A DNA stretch of 64,000 bases from Rutidosis leptorrhynchoides. Taxonomy: Eukaryota; Streptophyta; Magnoliopsida; Asterales; Asteraceae. The notes beneath the pieces are model-generated. The model had not been told where the DNA came from, made no database searches, and saw only the letters and a program-made list of their open reading frames with translations. The stretch spans positions 205,687,001-205,751,000 of the forward strand of contig NC_092336.1 of NCBI RefSeq assembly GCF_046630445.1. The letters run 5' to 3'. Within the stretch, counting starts at the first letter, position 1. Each line of letters begins with the position of its first letter. The position numbers were made by a program, and so were the translations under genes. This document shows, piece after piece, positions 11,419 to 26,200 of this stretch.

Positions 11419-14400
11419 AGTTAGCTGTGGTGTTGAAATTGTGATTAACTTCATTGTCAACTTCCATTGGACCATGTATGTAATGTTTAACTCTGTGGCC
11501 ATTAATTTTAAATTCAATCCCATTTGAATTTATCAATTCTATTGTTCCGTATGGGAAAACCCTTTTGACTATGAATGGTCCAGACCATCTTGATTTCAAT
11601 TCTCCAGGAAATAGCTTGAATCGTGAATTGAAAAGAAGAACACGGTCTCCTTTTTTAAATTCTTTTGAACTTCTGATTCTTTAATCATGCCATTTCTTCG
11701 TTCTTTCCTTATAGATTAACAAATTTTCGTATGCTTCATGTCTTAATTCTTCTAATTAGTTTAATTGACTTAATCGTAGACGTCCAGCTTCATGTAAATC
11801 AAGATTACACGTCTTCGAAGCCCAAAATGCTTTGTGTTCAATTTCTACTGGAAGATGACATGCTTTTCCGTAAATGAGTTTAAAAGGTGTGGTACCAATT
11901 GGAGTTTTGTAGGCTGTTCTAAAAGCCCAGAGTGCATCCTCTAATTTAATGGACCATTCCTTCGGATTTGATCCTAAGGTTTTCTCTAGAATACGTTTTA
12001 ATGCTCGGTTGGTATTTTCAACTTGTCCACTTGTTTGTGGATGATAAGCGGTTGAGATTTTATGAGTTACTCCATATCTTTTAAGAACTTTCTCAAGTTG
12101 ATTATTACAAAAATTAGTACCCCGATCACTTATTAAAGCTTTCGGTGTTCCGAACCTTGCAAAAAGACGTTTTAAGAAGTTGACTACAACTCGTGCATCG
12201 TTAGTTGGGAGAGCTTGTGCTTCCGCCCATTTAGATACATAATCAATGGCAACGAGAATGTAGAGATTATTATGAGATTTTGGAAATGGACCCATAAAGT
12301 CAATACCCCAAACGTCAAATACTTCACATACTTGAATGACATTTTGTGGCATTTCATCACGTTGACTTATTTTTCCGGCCCTTTGACAAGCATCACAGGA
12401 TTTACAAAGAAGGTGTGCGTCTTTGAAAATTGTAGGCCAATAGAATCCAGCGTCATAGACTTTTCTTGCTGTGAGTCGAGGCCCATAATGCCCTCCTGTT
12501 GGTCCTGTGTGACAATGGTTTAAGATTTGACTGGCTTCATCCCCGAATACACATCGGCGTATTATTCCATCGGGACAACTTTTAAACAAATGTGGATCTT
12601 CCCAGAAATAGTGTTTTATATCACTAAAGAATTTCTTTCGTTTTTGGTACGACAACACTTTTTCAAGGAATCCACATACTAAATAGTTTACATAGTCTGC
12701 AAACCATAGAATTTCATTATAATCTATCTTCAATAGATATTCATCAGGAAAGTTATCTTGTATGGCTGATTCGTTTAGAACTTCCAATTCAGGATTTTCA
12801 AGACGAGAAAGATGATCAGCGGCGAGATTTTCTGCTCCCTTTTTGTCTCGGATTTCAATATCGAACTCTTGTAAGAGTTAGATCCAGCGGATTAATCGTG
12901 GTTTAGCATCTTGTTTTGAAAATAAGTATCTAAGAGCAGAATGGTCGGTATAGACCACCGTTTTAGCTAGAACGAGATATGAACGAAATTTGTCAAAAGC
13001 AAAGACAATGGCAAGGAGTTCTTTTTCAGTAGTTGTGTAATTCGTTTGTGCTCCTTGTAATGTCTTACTAGCGTAATAAATAGGTTGAAATCGTTTTTCA
13101 ATCCTTTGTCCTAAAACGGCTCCCATTGCAAAATCACTTGCATCGCACATGAGTTCAAATGGTAGATTCCAATTTGGAGTTATCATGATCGGCGCATTAG
13201 TGAGTTTTTCTTTAAGAATATTAAAAGATTTTATGCATTCATCTGAAAAGATGAATGGAGCATCCTTTTCTAGGAGTTTATTCATAGGAGTGGCAATTTT
13301 AGAAAAATCTTTTATGAAACTTCGATAAAAACCGGCATGCCCTAGAAAACTCCTAACTCCTCTAACATTGGTGGGATGTGGAAGTTTAGCAATTACATCT
13401 ACTTTAGCTCTATCCACTTCAATTCCTTTCTTTGAAATTTTGTGACCAAGAACGATGCCTTCTCTAACCATGAAATGGCATTTCTCCCAATTAAGTACTA
13501 GATTTGATTGTTCGCATCTAATAAGCATTCGTTCAAGATTAACTAGACATGTTTCAAAAGTATCACCGAAGACTGAGAAGTCATCCATGAAAACTTCCAT
13601 GCATTCTTCTATCATGTCGTGAAAAATTGCCATCATGCACCATTGAAAGGTTGCAGGGGCGTTGCAAAGTCCAAATGGCATGCGTTTGTAAGCAAAAGTA
13701 CCATAAGGGCACGTGAACGTGGTTTTCTCTTGATCCTCGGGTGCGATTGGAATTTGAAAGCATCCGAAAAAACCGTCAAGAAAACAATAGTAACTATTCC
13801 CGGCTAATCTTTCCAACATTTGATCAATGAAAGGTAAGGGAAAATGATCTTTTCTGGTGGTGTCATTTAATTTTCTATAATCAATACAAACACGCCATCC
13901 TGTTACAGTCCTAGTAGGAATAAACTCATTTTTTTCATTTGTGATGACAGTCATGCCACCCTTCTTAGGTACACATTGAACTGGGCTTACCCATGGACAA
14001 TCAGAGATTGGATAAATTAAACCTGCATCTAGCAGTTTAATAATTTCTTTCTTAACAACATCTTGCACATTAGGATTTAGTCTTCGTTGGCGTTGCACAT
14101 ATGTTTTATGACCTTCTTCCATAAGGATTTTATGTGTGCAATACGAATGACTTATGCCTTTAATGTCATGAATCTTCCATGCAATAGCTGGTTTATGAGC
14201 TTTTAGCACAGAAATGAGTTGAGATTTTTCATTTTCCGTAAGAGACGACGATATTATTACAGGTAATTCAGATTCACCATGTAAATAAGCATATTCCAAA
14301 TGGTTTGGAAGTGGCTTTAACTCTAATATCGGTGGTTCTTCTATCGATGATTTGTATCGATATCTGTCTTCCTCTTTTAGCATTTGAAGTTCTTCTATTG

Positions 14401-17014
14401 TTGGTTCGTATTCATTAGCCATAAGTGTGGCTAACATTTCAGCTTTATCAATTGGTTCAGTTCCTTCTCCTAAAGAACATTCTCCTGTTCCTTGTAATTC
14501 TGGAAATTCTTCTAACAATTCTGCATGTGAATCTATGGTTTAAATGTAATAAAATGTATCATCTGCAGATTGTGGTTGTTGCATGGCTCTATCCACAAAA
14601 AAGGTAACACTCTCGTCCTATATACTTAGGGTCAGTTTTTTACTGAACATGTCTATTATTGCTTTAGCCGTGTTTAAGAATGGTCTTCCTAATATGAGAG
14701 GAAATCGAAAATCTTCTTCTATGTCCAGAATAACAAAATCTACTGGAAATACTAAAGTACCAACTTTAACTAGCATGTTCTCCATTATCCCTCTAGGATA
14801 TTTTATTGATCGATCAGCTAGTTGTATGCTTATTCGTGGTGGTTTCAATTCTCCAAGGTCTAGTTTAGCGTATAGTGAATACGGCATTAGATTTATACTA
14901 GCACCTAAATCTGCCAATGCTTCTATTAAACTAAGACTACCCAGAAAACATGGAATTGTGAAACTTCCTGGATCAGATAATTTTTCTGGTATCTTATTCA
15001 ACAGCACTGCAGAACAATTAGCATTCATAGTAATAGCCGAGAGTTCTTCCATTTTCTTTCTAGTTGTGATTAGATCTTTCAAGAATTTAGCGTATCTAGG
15101 CATTCCTGAAATCACATCAATGAAAGGAAGATTTACATTTATTTGTTTAAACATATCCAAGAATTTGGATTGCTCGACTTCAAGTCTTTCTTTTCTCATT
15201 TTACTTGGGTAAGAAAGTGGTGGTTGGTATGGTTTAACATAAGGCTTAGCCTTAACTGTGTTATCTTCATTAACCTTTTCACCTACCGGTTCTGATTCCT
15301 TCTCTTGTTCAGGTTGTGGTTTTTGTGGAGTAGGAATAGAGTCATCAGAAATTATAGGTATTTCAGGTGGTTTAAGTGTAATACCACTTCTTGTGGTAAT
15401 GGCTTTAGCTGTTTCATTCCGGGGGTTAACATTTGTATCACTAGGTAGACTTCCCGGTTTTCTTTCACCTATTAACCTTGCTAGGTTGCTTACTTCTTGT
15501 TCCAGATTTTGAATAGAAGCTTGTTGATTTCTAAATGCTTGAGCATTTTGTTCATTGGTTTGTTTCTGAGATGTGAAAAACTGCTTTTGAGATTCAACTA
15601 GCTTTGACATCATATCTTCTAAATTTGGCTTTTTATCATCGGTTTGTGGTGGTTTAATTGGAAAAATATGTCTTTGCTGATTGTAAGTAATGTTAGATAC
15701 TTGTTGATTGCTAGGACCTTGTTAATTGTTGTATGGAACATTTCGGTTATAATTCTGATTTTGATTGTAGATTGGTCTTGGCGGTTGATAATTATTCTGA
15801 TAATTATTTTCAGGCCTTTGGTTCATGTATGAAACATTCTCTCTTTGTCCCATTGTTTGTTCAATACTAAGACAATCTTTTGTCAAATGTGGTCCTCCAC
15901 ACTGCTCACAACTAATTCGTATTGAGTGAATATCCTTAGTCATCTTTTCCATTCGTCTTTCAACAGCATCTATCTTTGCGTAAATGGAATCAAAGTCATG
16001 GCTAGAATCGGCTCTAGCCGCTTTAGATGATCTAACGATATCTTTTTCTTGATGCCACTCATGTGAGTGGGAAGCAGTGGTATCAATAATTTTGTAAGCT
16101 TCAGTTGCGGTTTTCTTCATAATGGAACCACCAGCTGCTATATCGATGTCTTTTCGTGTAGTGATGTCGCATCCTTGGTAGAATATTTGTACTATTTGAT
16201 AAGTGTCTAAACCATGTTGCGGACATCCTCTCAACAACTTTTCAAATCTTGTCCACGCCTCATATAGAGTTTCATTTGGCTTTTGTGTGAACATAACTAT
16301 TTCTCCTTGAAGTCTCACGGCTTTAGATGCCGAAAAGAATTGTTTAAGAAATTTTTCAACTAATACATCCCATGTATCAATCGCCCCTTCAGGTAACGAT
16401 TTCAACCAATCTTTGGCTTCTCCCTTTAAAGTCCAGGGAAATAACATGAGATATATCTGTTCATCCTCCACTTTTCTGATTTTAAATAGAGTACAAATCC
16501 TATTAAAGGTACGAAGATGTTCGTTTGGATCTTCCTTCGGCGCACCACTAAATTGGCATTGATTAGTTACCATGTGTAGGATTTGTCCTTTTATTTCATA
16601 ATCTGGCGCATTAATGTCTGGTTGAGTAATTGCATGACCTTGGCCAGTGCGTTTAGCCCTCATTCGGTCTTCCATACTTAGAGGTTCCAGATTTTCCATT
16701 ATTGAATTTGTTGAATCTGAATCACTAGAGGATTCTGATTTAATGGTTTCTTCCACGACAATCTCTGGATGAGTGATTTGTGGTTCAGGAGGAATGATTA
16801 GTGGTTCAGGATCTCTGAATTGTCCCTGAATATCCTCCGGATTCTCAATTGTGAGGTCGAGTTCAAAAAATGGATTATCGAAAATTTGAATTGGAGTACT
16901 TGGTCGACTAGATGACGATTCTAAAGAAAAATCAACGGCGACAATATTGGCTAGATGTCTTGATATGGTAGGTGGTGAACGTATGAAAGGTGGTGAACGT
17001 TTTGCTCGGTGCAT
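11417..17014 (-). pseudogene. A1 gag-pol polyprotein with at least six in-frame stops
   Basis: A single unshifted frame runs from the ATG at 17014 (MHRAKRSPP) to a stop at 11417-11419, about 1,865 codons. Domains in order: gag with the conserved retrotransposon gag region; a zinc knuckle (CEQCGGPHLTKDC); protease (ADLGASIN); RT with FMDD; RNase H (DASDFAMG); integrase with a zinc domain ending CQRAGK and a DDE core ([25 protein letters not shown]); C-terminal SH3-like tail. Stops lie at 15722-15724, 14618-14620, 14540-14542, 12878-12880, 11756-11758 and 11681-11683. None of these is a stop at the matching place in A2, so the two copies were disabled independently. The Athila/Tat assignment comes from the sequence style, the tRNA-Asp PBS in A2 and the extra ORF after pol. 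Confidence 0.9.
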
Positions 17015-18164
17015 TCACTGAATATCCTATTAGTTATAAAAAAAATAAAAATCATATAAGTTATCAAATTAATAGGCTTTTCTAATTTTGCCCACGTTTC
17101 AAATAGCCAATAGATGCAGCAGGTAGCCAGGACCCTTTAAATCGGAAGCCCACAACTCGTCACTAACAAATCCAACTATTACTACGAACCAGAAAATTTT
17201 GGATGTCTATCAATTTAACCGCTTAAAATAATTTTTTCGTTTTGAAATTTTAGAGAAGAAATAGAAAATTCTATGTCCTAAAAACTAAAGCATCGAGAAA
17301 TAAGAAAGAAAAAGAGTGCGTCGAAAAAAGTAGAAAAATAAAAGGTCGAAAAATTAAGCATCAAAAAAATAATAAAATGCAGCGTCGAAACTTAAAAGTC
17401 TAAAAACTAAAAATTAAAACTTACGTCTAAAGGTATTAAAGCTTAAAGGAATTCTATATCCAAAACGGCAATAACTTAAAAAGTACTAAAATCTTAAAAC
17501 AGCATCGCAAAATTCTAAAGCACCTAAATCTTAGTCTAAAGAAAAAACACTTAAGGGATTTTACGGCAAGGTATAAAAATTTAGAAATAAAAATAACTAC
17601 TGCAAAATACTACACTTAAAACTAATTACGAACAAAAAACATATAAGTTACGAATTAACGATAAAAAAATACGAAATATAAAAAGATATAAAAAGTGATA
17701 AAATTACTTATTTTTATAAAAATATTATTTTTATATTTATTTTATAAAAGTATTAATTTATATAATTAATAATAATATCAAAACTTAATATTACTAAATA
17801 TAAATTAAAACTAAATTTAAAAACTAATTAATTAATTAAAACCTAATTAGGGTTAATTAATAATAATAATTAATAATAAAACCCTACTGGGTAATAATTA
17901 CTGGGATCAGACCTGTCACACAGCCTCATGCGATCGCATGAGTTTTATGTGGCTGGGCTATGCGATCGCATGGCTTCGGATACCAGGCCAGGTCTTGGGC
18001 TGCTACAGTACCAGGCCCGAATACTTATTTATATTTATTTTTTATTTTATTTTTTTACGTTTTACTTTTTTTATATATATATTTTTATATTCCAATATTT
18101 ATATGAAAAATACTTTTACAAAAATAACTTAAAAACTAAAATTTTTTTATAGGGTTTCGCTTTT
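17015..18164 (-). other. A1 leader (untranslated) between PBS and gag
   Basis: About 1.1 kb of A-rich sequence on the + strand without a gene. It includes a stretch of loosely repeated short AAAxxTCGAAA- and CTAAAAACTAAA-like words (17270-17560) and palindrome pair 2. It matches A2 35713-37000. Confidence 0.5.
17926..17973. promoter_or_regulatory. Palindrome pair 2 (A1 leader)
   Basis: TCATGCGATCGCATGA at 17926-17941 and CTATGCGATCGCATGG at 17958-17973. The starts are exactly 32 bp apart. The first is a perfect palindrome whose outermost base pair (T/A) differs from the usual C/G but stays symmetric. Confidence 0.8.
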
Positions 18165-18184
18165 CGATCCCCTGCAGCGGCTCC
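18165..18184 (-). promoter_or_regulatory. Degenerate primer binding site of A1
   Basis: Just inside the 5' LTR, the - strand reads GGAGCCGCTGCAGGGGATC. This is a mutated form of the tRNA-Asp-type site that is well preserved in A2 at 37001-37020. Confidence 0.6.
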
Positions 18185-18193
18185 AAAAATACT

Positions 18194-18423
18194 TGATGTG
18201 TGCAGCAGCGTATACGAAATAGTTATATTTTTGTTTCGAAATACTATTAAATACGATACAATTTTACACAAATTATTTATTTATTATTAGAGTGGATATA
18301 CCTAAACCTTGCTACAACACTATAGGCAGTGTACCTAATCGTACAGTAGTGTAGTTTTTAGTAAGTCCGGTTCGTTCCGCAGGGAGCTAGCCAAGTTTAA
18401 CGCTATATTTTTAAAACTATATT

Positions 18424-18475
<52 letters not shown>

Positions 18476-19543
18476 TAGTATTATTATTACTATTATAAAG
18501 GGAAGTTTTTACCGTTTAATGACCAGTTTGTCGTTTTTATGTCTTAAGTTGCAATTAAAACCTAATGTAAAATATTAAATATACAAATGACTTAATTTAA
18601 AGCGTAAAGTAAATAACGATAATTAAAGTGCGATAATTTAAAGTGCGATAAATAAAATAAAATTGCGATAATTAAAAAGTACGATAATTAAAAGTGCAAT
18701 AAATAAAATGACAGTAAATAAAAGTGCGATAAAATATGAAATAAAGGAATTATGCTTATTTAAACTTCCGTAATCATGATGTTCGACGTGTTGATTTTAG
18801 TTTATTACCATGGGTTAATTGTCCTTTGTCCTGGATTATTCGATATGTCCATACGGTTTTGTCCATAATAGTCCATCAGTCATAAATATAAAGTACGAGA
18901 GTCTTCGTCAAATTATCCTTATAACCGAAGTCAAATATTCCAACTAATTGGGGATTCGAACTGTAATAAGGTCTTAATACTTTGTTTAATGAATACACCA
19001 GGTTATCGACTGCGTGTAATCCAAGGTTTTACTACTTTGTTAACAATTACACCAATTACCCTTGAATGTAATCCACCCCTGTTTTAATGAGTCCATTAAC
19101 TATTAATTCATCCTCGTGTCCGATAAAATGAACGATAATTCGAATTTATAAATATCCCGCCTACCGTACCCGATTAAGCGTATGTGGTTATATATAGATA
19201 CGTCAAATTGTAATCATTATATTAAATTAACGAGGTATCATTTAGTTAATATAAAGCCCATTAATAGTCCATAGTCCAATTTCCACAAGTGTCGGTCTTT
19301 CGTCCAAACTCCAATTATGGTACAAAGCCCAATAACCCTGTCTTTAATATTTAGTCCAACATCACGATTACTTCGATTTAAATAAGCATAATAATAACTT
19401 AGCTACGAGACATTAATTTAAAAAGGTTGAACATAACTTACAATGATTAATAATAGCGTAGCGTTACACGGACAGAATTTCGACTTACAAACTTAAAACA
19501 TTCGCTAACATAACCTTATTATTATTAATCTTAAATAAAAATT

Positions 19544-19595
<52 letters not shown>

Positions 19596-20200
19596 GAGCG
19601 AGAGATTGATAAAGGATGGATAAAATTCGGCCAAAACTCGCGAAATTTATAGACCTGGCCAAACTTTTGGGGCCATACGATCGCATGGGCTTTCTTTGCA
19701 TTTTCCATGCGATCGCATGGAGTCTAGGGACATCTCACAATCTTTTGTTTTCTTGTTTGCCGATGGTTTTTATTTTAATATATAAATATATTATATATAG
19801 AATTTATAGAATTATTTATATATTATATTATATTTGTGTGCATAGTTGACTTGTAATTTTAGCTCCGTTGCGTCGCGCGTTGATAGTTGGTTCATGTTCC
19901 GGTTCCGGATTTCTGAACGTCCTTGCGTACAATTTAATATCTTGTACTTTGCGTTTTGATGCTCGTACTCTTGTAATTTTTAGACGTTTCTCATCAATAA
20001 ATTGAACCACTTGGATTGTATTTTGTACTTTTTAGCTTTTTGGTCGTTTGCATCTTCAAATCGTCGAATCTGTCTCTTGTCTTCACCCATTAATATTTAA
20101 ACGAATATTACTTGTAAATAGAACAATTGCAACTAAAAGCTTGTCTTTCTTGAGGGATAATGCTATGAAATGAAATATATGTTCGTTTTTAGCATTATCA
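18194..20200 (-). repeat. 5' LTR of A1 (2,007 bp)
   Basis: On the + strand it starts TGATGTG and ends AGCATTATCA. It aligns with both A2 LTRs. It holds two TA microsatellites (18426-18473 and 19549-19590), a tandem run of about 14-bp words built on GCGATAATTAAA (18603-18735), and palindrome pair 3. The apparent Ile-Tyr repeat ORFs here are translations of the TA runs. Confidence 0.87.
19673..19720. promoter_or_regulatory. Palindrome pair 3 (A1 5' LTR)
   Basis: CCATACGATCGCATGG at 19673-19688 and CCATGCGATCGCATGG at 19705-19720, starts 32 bp apart. The second is a perfect 16-bp palindrome. Confidence 0.8.
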
Positions 20201-20352
20201 TATACATGCCGTCAACTTTCAATGTAATGAAAGTTTGTCTTTTAAAAAAAACGAATGCAATGCTTGTAAAATGTATCATATAGAGGTCAAGTACCTCGTG
20301 ATGTAATCAACTATTGTGAATCGTTTATAATCGATATGAACGGGTCCTTTCA
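20201..20352 (+). repeat. 3' end of the T2 5' LTR
   Basis: It is nearly identical to the end of the T2 3' LTR (about 46424-46572) and directly precedes a PBS. The left part of this LTR lies beyond A1 and T1, outside the window. Confidence 0.85.
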
Positions 20353-20354
20353 GT

Positions 20355-20366
20355 TGGTATCAGAGC
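20355..20366 (+). promoter_or_regulatory. Primer binding site of T2 (initiator tRNA-Met type)
   Basis: TGGTATCAGAGC, two bases after the LTR end. This is the common plant PBS matching the 3' end of initiator tRNA-Met. Confidence 0.85.
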
Positions 20367-21760
20367 GGTGGTCTTAGCGAACCAGGTCTGCATTAGTGTG
20401 TCTAACTGATAGTTGTTAGGATGCATTTGTGAGTCTGGACTTCGACCGTGTCTGCATGTCAAAAGTTTTGCTTATCATTTGTTGTCGGAAATTACCTGCT
20501 TATCATTCTTGGTCTAGACACATCTTATTGCATTAATTACATGAATAGTATATAGACAAAATTCATATCTTAGCGTATCTGCTAATCCATATCTTAGCGT
20601 ATCTATTACTGTAGACTGCCTGACATATGCCGTAAATTCCTCTGTAGTCTATGAAATCTTTAGTACTATATATATATAGATATTATATTTAATTAGAATA
20701 TCATCTGGTATCTGAAAATCATTTCATATCGAAAAATTCTTTATTCAATCGTACGAAATGGAACATGTCACTAGTTCAAGTTATTCGGAACCCGACAACT
20801 ATTCCGACATGGATGTTCACCTAAACTCCGGAAGCAGCGTAACCAGAATGAATCAACCAATCAACCATCCCCAATTCATCTGATGGGTTCGTAGTTACTT
20901 AATCAATGAAGACGCGAAGAAGGCGATCCCTTCCACCAACCGAATTCACCTCTTGATGAAGAACCTGAAGCACTTACCAGCGAACCTGTTCGTAACACCA
21001 TTTTCACCCTCATTTACCGAATATCTCGCCACGACTATATCATAACTCAGATTCTAAACCTTATTCATTCGCCCGTTCTTACCGACAATCATCCCGGAGT
21101 AATAAGTCAACGAACTAAGCGCCCGAGTTATAGCCTTGAAAAATATGGTGCAAAACGTACCAGCTTCAGCAACATCAACGGCACCAACAGTACCACCAAC
21201 ATCAATACCAGTACCATCAACAACACACGCTTCAACATCACAATCTGCACCTCGAGCATAATCATCATTCTACATGACGTTCTACATCATTTATCTTCGT
21301 TCGACATGGTGATTATGTAATCTCTAATGTTTTAGAGATTATATATTCTTGTTCTAACGGTAAATCAGATGAGTTAATATCATATTAACTCATTAAATCC
21401 ATGATTACATCTGAGGAAAATATATATGTAAGTATATTTTCATAAAGATTGTAATTAAAAATTCTTTTGTACAAACTGTTAATGGTGAAAATATTTTAAC
21501 GGGTAGGTAATACCCTAGAAATATTTAGATTTCACATTAATAAGTTACACTGTACATCCTTCGAATCTGATTCAATAGTCATTTACTATCCTACTTACAA
21601 CTACAGAAGTACGAATACGTTCATTACAGAATAACCATTTCATTCAATTTCATATTTGGATTTTGACTTATCAGAATCCAACAAGTGGCATAATGAAGAA
21701 AACATTGGACAAAAACAAAATTTGTTAGAAACAGACAAATTAATTATGAGAAAAATTTTG
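20367..21760 (+). other. T2 leader, no gene recognised
   Basis: AT-rich leader-type sequence. A short stretch from 20758 (MEHVTSSSSYSEP-like) begins with an ATG but is soon stopped. At 21498-21515 it carries AACGGGTAGGTA followed by ATACCC, the leader copy of the LTR-adjacent motif, as in T1. The junction with the T3 remnant lies to the right of this and is not clear. Confidence 0.5.
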
Positions 21761-21773
21761 TTAAGAATCCATG

Positions 21774-21849
21774 CTAACAAAATCCTATCTTTCGGCTTTT
21801 CATGCGGCTTGGATCGCGAAGACGCGCTCCGATTCAAGTGGGGGAGAGT
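21774..21849 (+). mobile_element. T3 internal 3' end with polypurine tract
   Basis: The last bases, AAGTGGGGGAGAGT, are a typical polypurine tract next to an LTR start (TGTAACATCCC at 21850). The preceding frame reads like the C-terminal tail of a polyprotein (DALRFKWGRVV). The left limit is uncertain. CCATG at 21769-21773 equals the five bases right of the T3 LTR (41037-41041) and could mark the old insertion point, but five bases can match by chance. Confidence 0.5.
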
Positions 21850-21954
21850 TGTAACATCCCGTTTTTCCCGTACATATTTAAAGGTATAAACTTAATTATT
21901 AGTACGCTTATAACTTGTGCGTTTATGTGATTAAAAGACCTAAGGGTTAGTTAT

Positions 21955-22047
<93 letters not shown>

Positions 22048-22102
22048 GAATATGTATGTATATATATAAATATGTGTTTAGAATATATGCATGTATAGGT
22101 AT
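21850..22102 (+). repeat. T3 3' LTR, left piece
   Basis: It begins TGTAACATCCCG after the polypurine tract. It holds a long TA run (21963-22046) and ends with GGTAT (22098-22102), the duplicated target of A2. The LTR continues at 38896. Confidence 0.8.
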
Positions 22103-24054
<1,952 letters not shown>

Positions 24055-26200
24055 AATATTCCCACACTTGAGCGTTGCTTGTCCTCAAACAATATCGTCT
24101 TGAAATAAAAATACTAGAATCACTTCTTTATTCTTCACACTTTGTATATCAGTGATTTCTGTATGGCGGTATGAACAATGGTAGTAACGATGTGGTTTAC
24201 AGTCCCACATGACTATGAAAATTTAGATCCTTAAGGAAATTGGATCTTTATGAAAACATTTGATCTTTTGAAAATTCAATCTAGTTTTTACCCTAGATAA
24301 GTTTTCCGATTTAACCCTTCACCGGTGTTTGCAAATTGTTTTTGTGGATTTGGTGGGTTTCATATTTGAAAATTTTAGCTCAAAACTTGCGGTTTTGAGT
24401 CACCCACTTTCTAACCTTGTATTGAGAAAGCAACACGTCCAGTGTACTTGCTCCGTATATTACCTTTCAGTAAACTACCGTCCGGTTGTAAAGGAAAGCG
24501 TTGAACAAGCAACTGTTGGGGCAATGTCCCGTGACATGCTTTTAATTATGGTCTATAACTTGTCGGATGCAATTACTATCCTTTGTAGGAGCAATAGTAA
24601 AGATCACCCTATAGTTTTTTCGGTCTGGCACAAGGTCCTGTCTTTGACCATGCTATGCCACCACCGTTCTTACGGTTGACACCCGATTTGGTTCAGGTGA
24701 CCTAATGAATTCCAGGTGAATTCCTAGGATTTTACGTTCAATGGTAATGAACGTATTAAAAATGGGTTTTCAGAAAACAAATCGGTTTGTAGTTTGATCA
24801 AAATATTTTCTCGTTCAAGCTCGAGTTTAGATATCATCGAATTCCATGAGTTTGAATTCTCAATCTTTAAGGTCAATCTCAAGGATTGAGTAATATCAGT
24901 CTTAAAAGCTGATTTTTTGATCTTTAAGGAGATTATCCTTTCTGGGGATCTGATTCATTAGTCTTATCAAGCTAATTTGCACGGCGCCCTCCCCATTTTA
25001 CAAGACAGATCCTCTCATGGTTAGGATAAGTCTGACCACTTGGCGACCCTGTTTGATGCTGAGGTCCGTGGATTTCCAGCTGATTTTCGAGAAAACTTTT
25101 CAAGGTTTTTCGTAGACTCTACAACTGGTCTGGACGACAACTTCCTGACCTAAATCAAGAAGCGCGTGTCTTTTTTGGAAGACTTTACTTCCTTTTAATG
25201 ATAGAATTGATTCATCGTGTAGATCCATCTCTTTTTTTTTTCAAATATATTATAAGAAATTGGGTAAAACTGATAAAATTGTCCAAAACAAAAGTATCTT
25301 CAGTTATTTGTACAAAAATATGTGATATATGTTTTAAATAACTTGGTAAATTTTTCCCACACTTGGCTTTTATTTTCCTTTCTTTGCCTTTTTATTTTCC
25401 TCTATTCCATTTTAAATGAATTATAACATTTTGGGTTGTTTTTCAATTTATGTCCTTTCCGAGGTAACAATAATTTCGTTGTTAACACCTAGTTTTATCG
25501 TTCATAAATATGTATAAACATGATTATGAATTCATTTATTTGAAAATTTTGAAAAATTTTTACTAGAATTGGGTAGTCAGTATATAAGACTAGGGATGTT
25601 CTTTATTATTAGAGAGCACTAGATTCTAATACAACTACTGCGTTACTAGTATTTTTAATGGTAACCAAGTGTATAAGTCAAAAATTTTTAAAATCCGAAA
25701 GAATTTAACCCCTTCCCACACTTAAGATCGTGTAATGCCCTCATTTACAAGAAATCAGTAACAATTTAAATTATTGAGGGTGATTAGCGTAGAAAAATAA
25801 TTAAATTTTACCAAAGTTTCCAAACATATTGGCGTTTGTTTGTTGAATGATAAATGGTGCACATCATTTGTTCATTCCGTCTTGTTGTTACATCACATTT
25901 GTTTTTCGTTTTGTCGTCAAAATTAGTAGCTTTTGCTGAACTTAATGCCAGTCTTTGAAAATGCGCTGTTTTACCCTGTTGTGTACATGAAATAAAATAC
26001 ATACAATACAAATATAAACATGCATGGTAATTTGAAATGGAACGTAACATCCCACTTTCAAATCAAATATGAAATATTAGTACAACATAATAAAAATATT
26101 AAAACTTACATAAAAGTATCACAATATAATATTTTTAAACATAAATAAATAAAAATGATAAAAAGATAAAAATCATAAAAATCACCAACGAAACTATATC
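24055..26200 (-). other. A2 3' non-coding stretch with polypurine motifs
   Basis: About 2.1 kb between the env-like ORF and the 3' LTR. AAGTGTGGG (- strand) adjoins the LTR at 24061-24069 and recurs at 25356-25364 and 25716-25724. The only long ORF (24329-24679, + strand) is antisense to the element and not credible. No other gene is seen. Confidence 0.55.

Larger units (their letters stand above)
8643..20200 (-). mobile_element. A1: Athila-like Ty3/gypsy retrotransposon, interrupted by T1
   Basis: On the - strand, from right to left: 5' LTR (18194-20200), degenerate tRNA-Asp-type PBS, leader, gag-pol (17014-11417), a small Cys-bearing ORF (11245-10829), a long non-coding stretch, and the start of an env-like ORF cut at 8643 by T1. 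The rest of the env-like ORF and the 3' LTR should lie left of the window beyond T1. A1 sits in the 5' LTR of T2: bases after 20200 match the T2 3' LTR end at about 46431-46572. Its presumed duplication is TATAC (20201-20205). It is close to A2 along its whole length and clearly the same family. Confidence 0.88.

Noticed and set aside
12215-12523. + strand ORFs over the A1 and A2 pol regions (also 14583-15212, 33278-33907)
   Set aside because: They are shadows of the gag-pol frame on the other strand; they recur in both copies only because the true coding strand is conserved.
24329-24679. ORF of 116 residues on the + strand in A2
   Set aside because: It is antisense to the element, lies in its 3' non-coding part and resembles no family I know.
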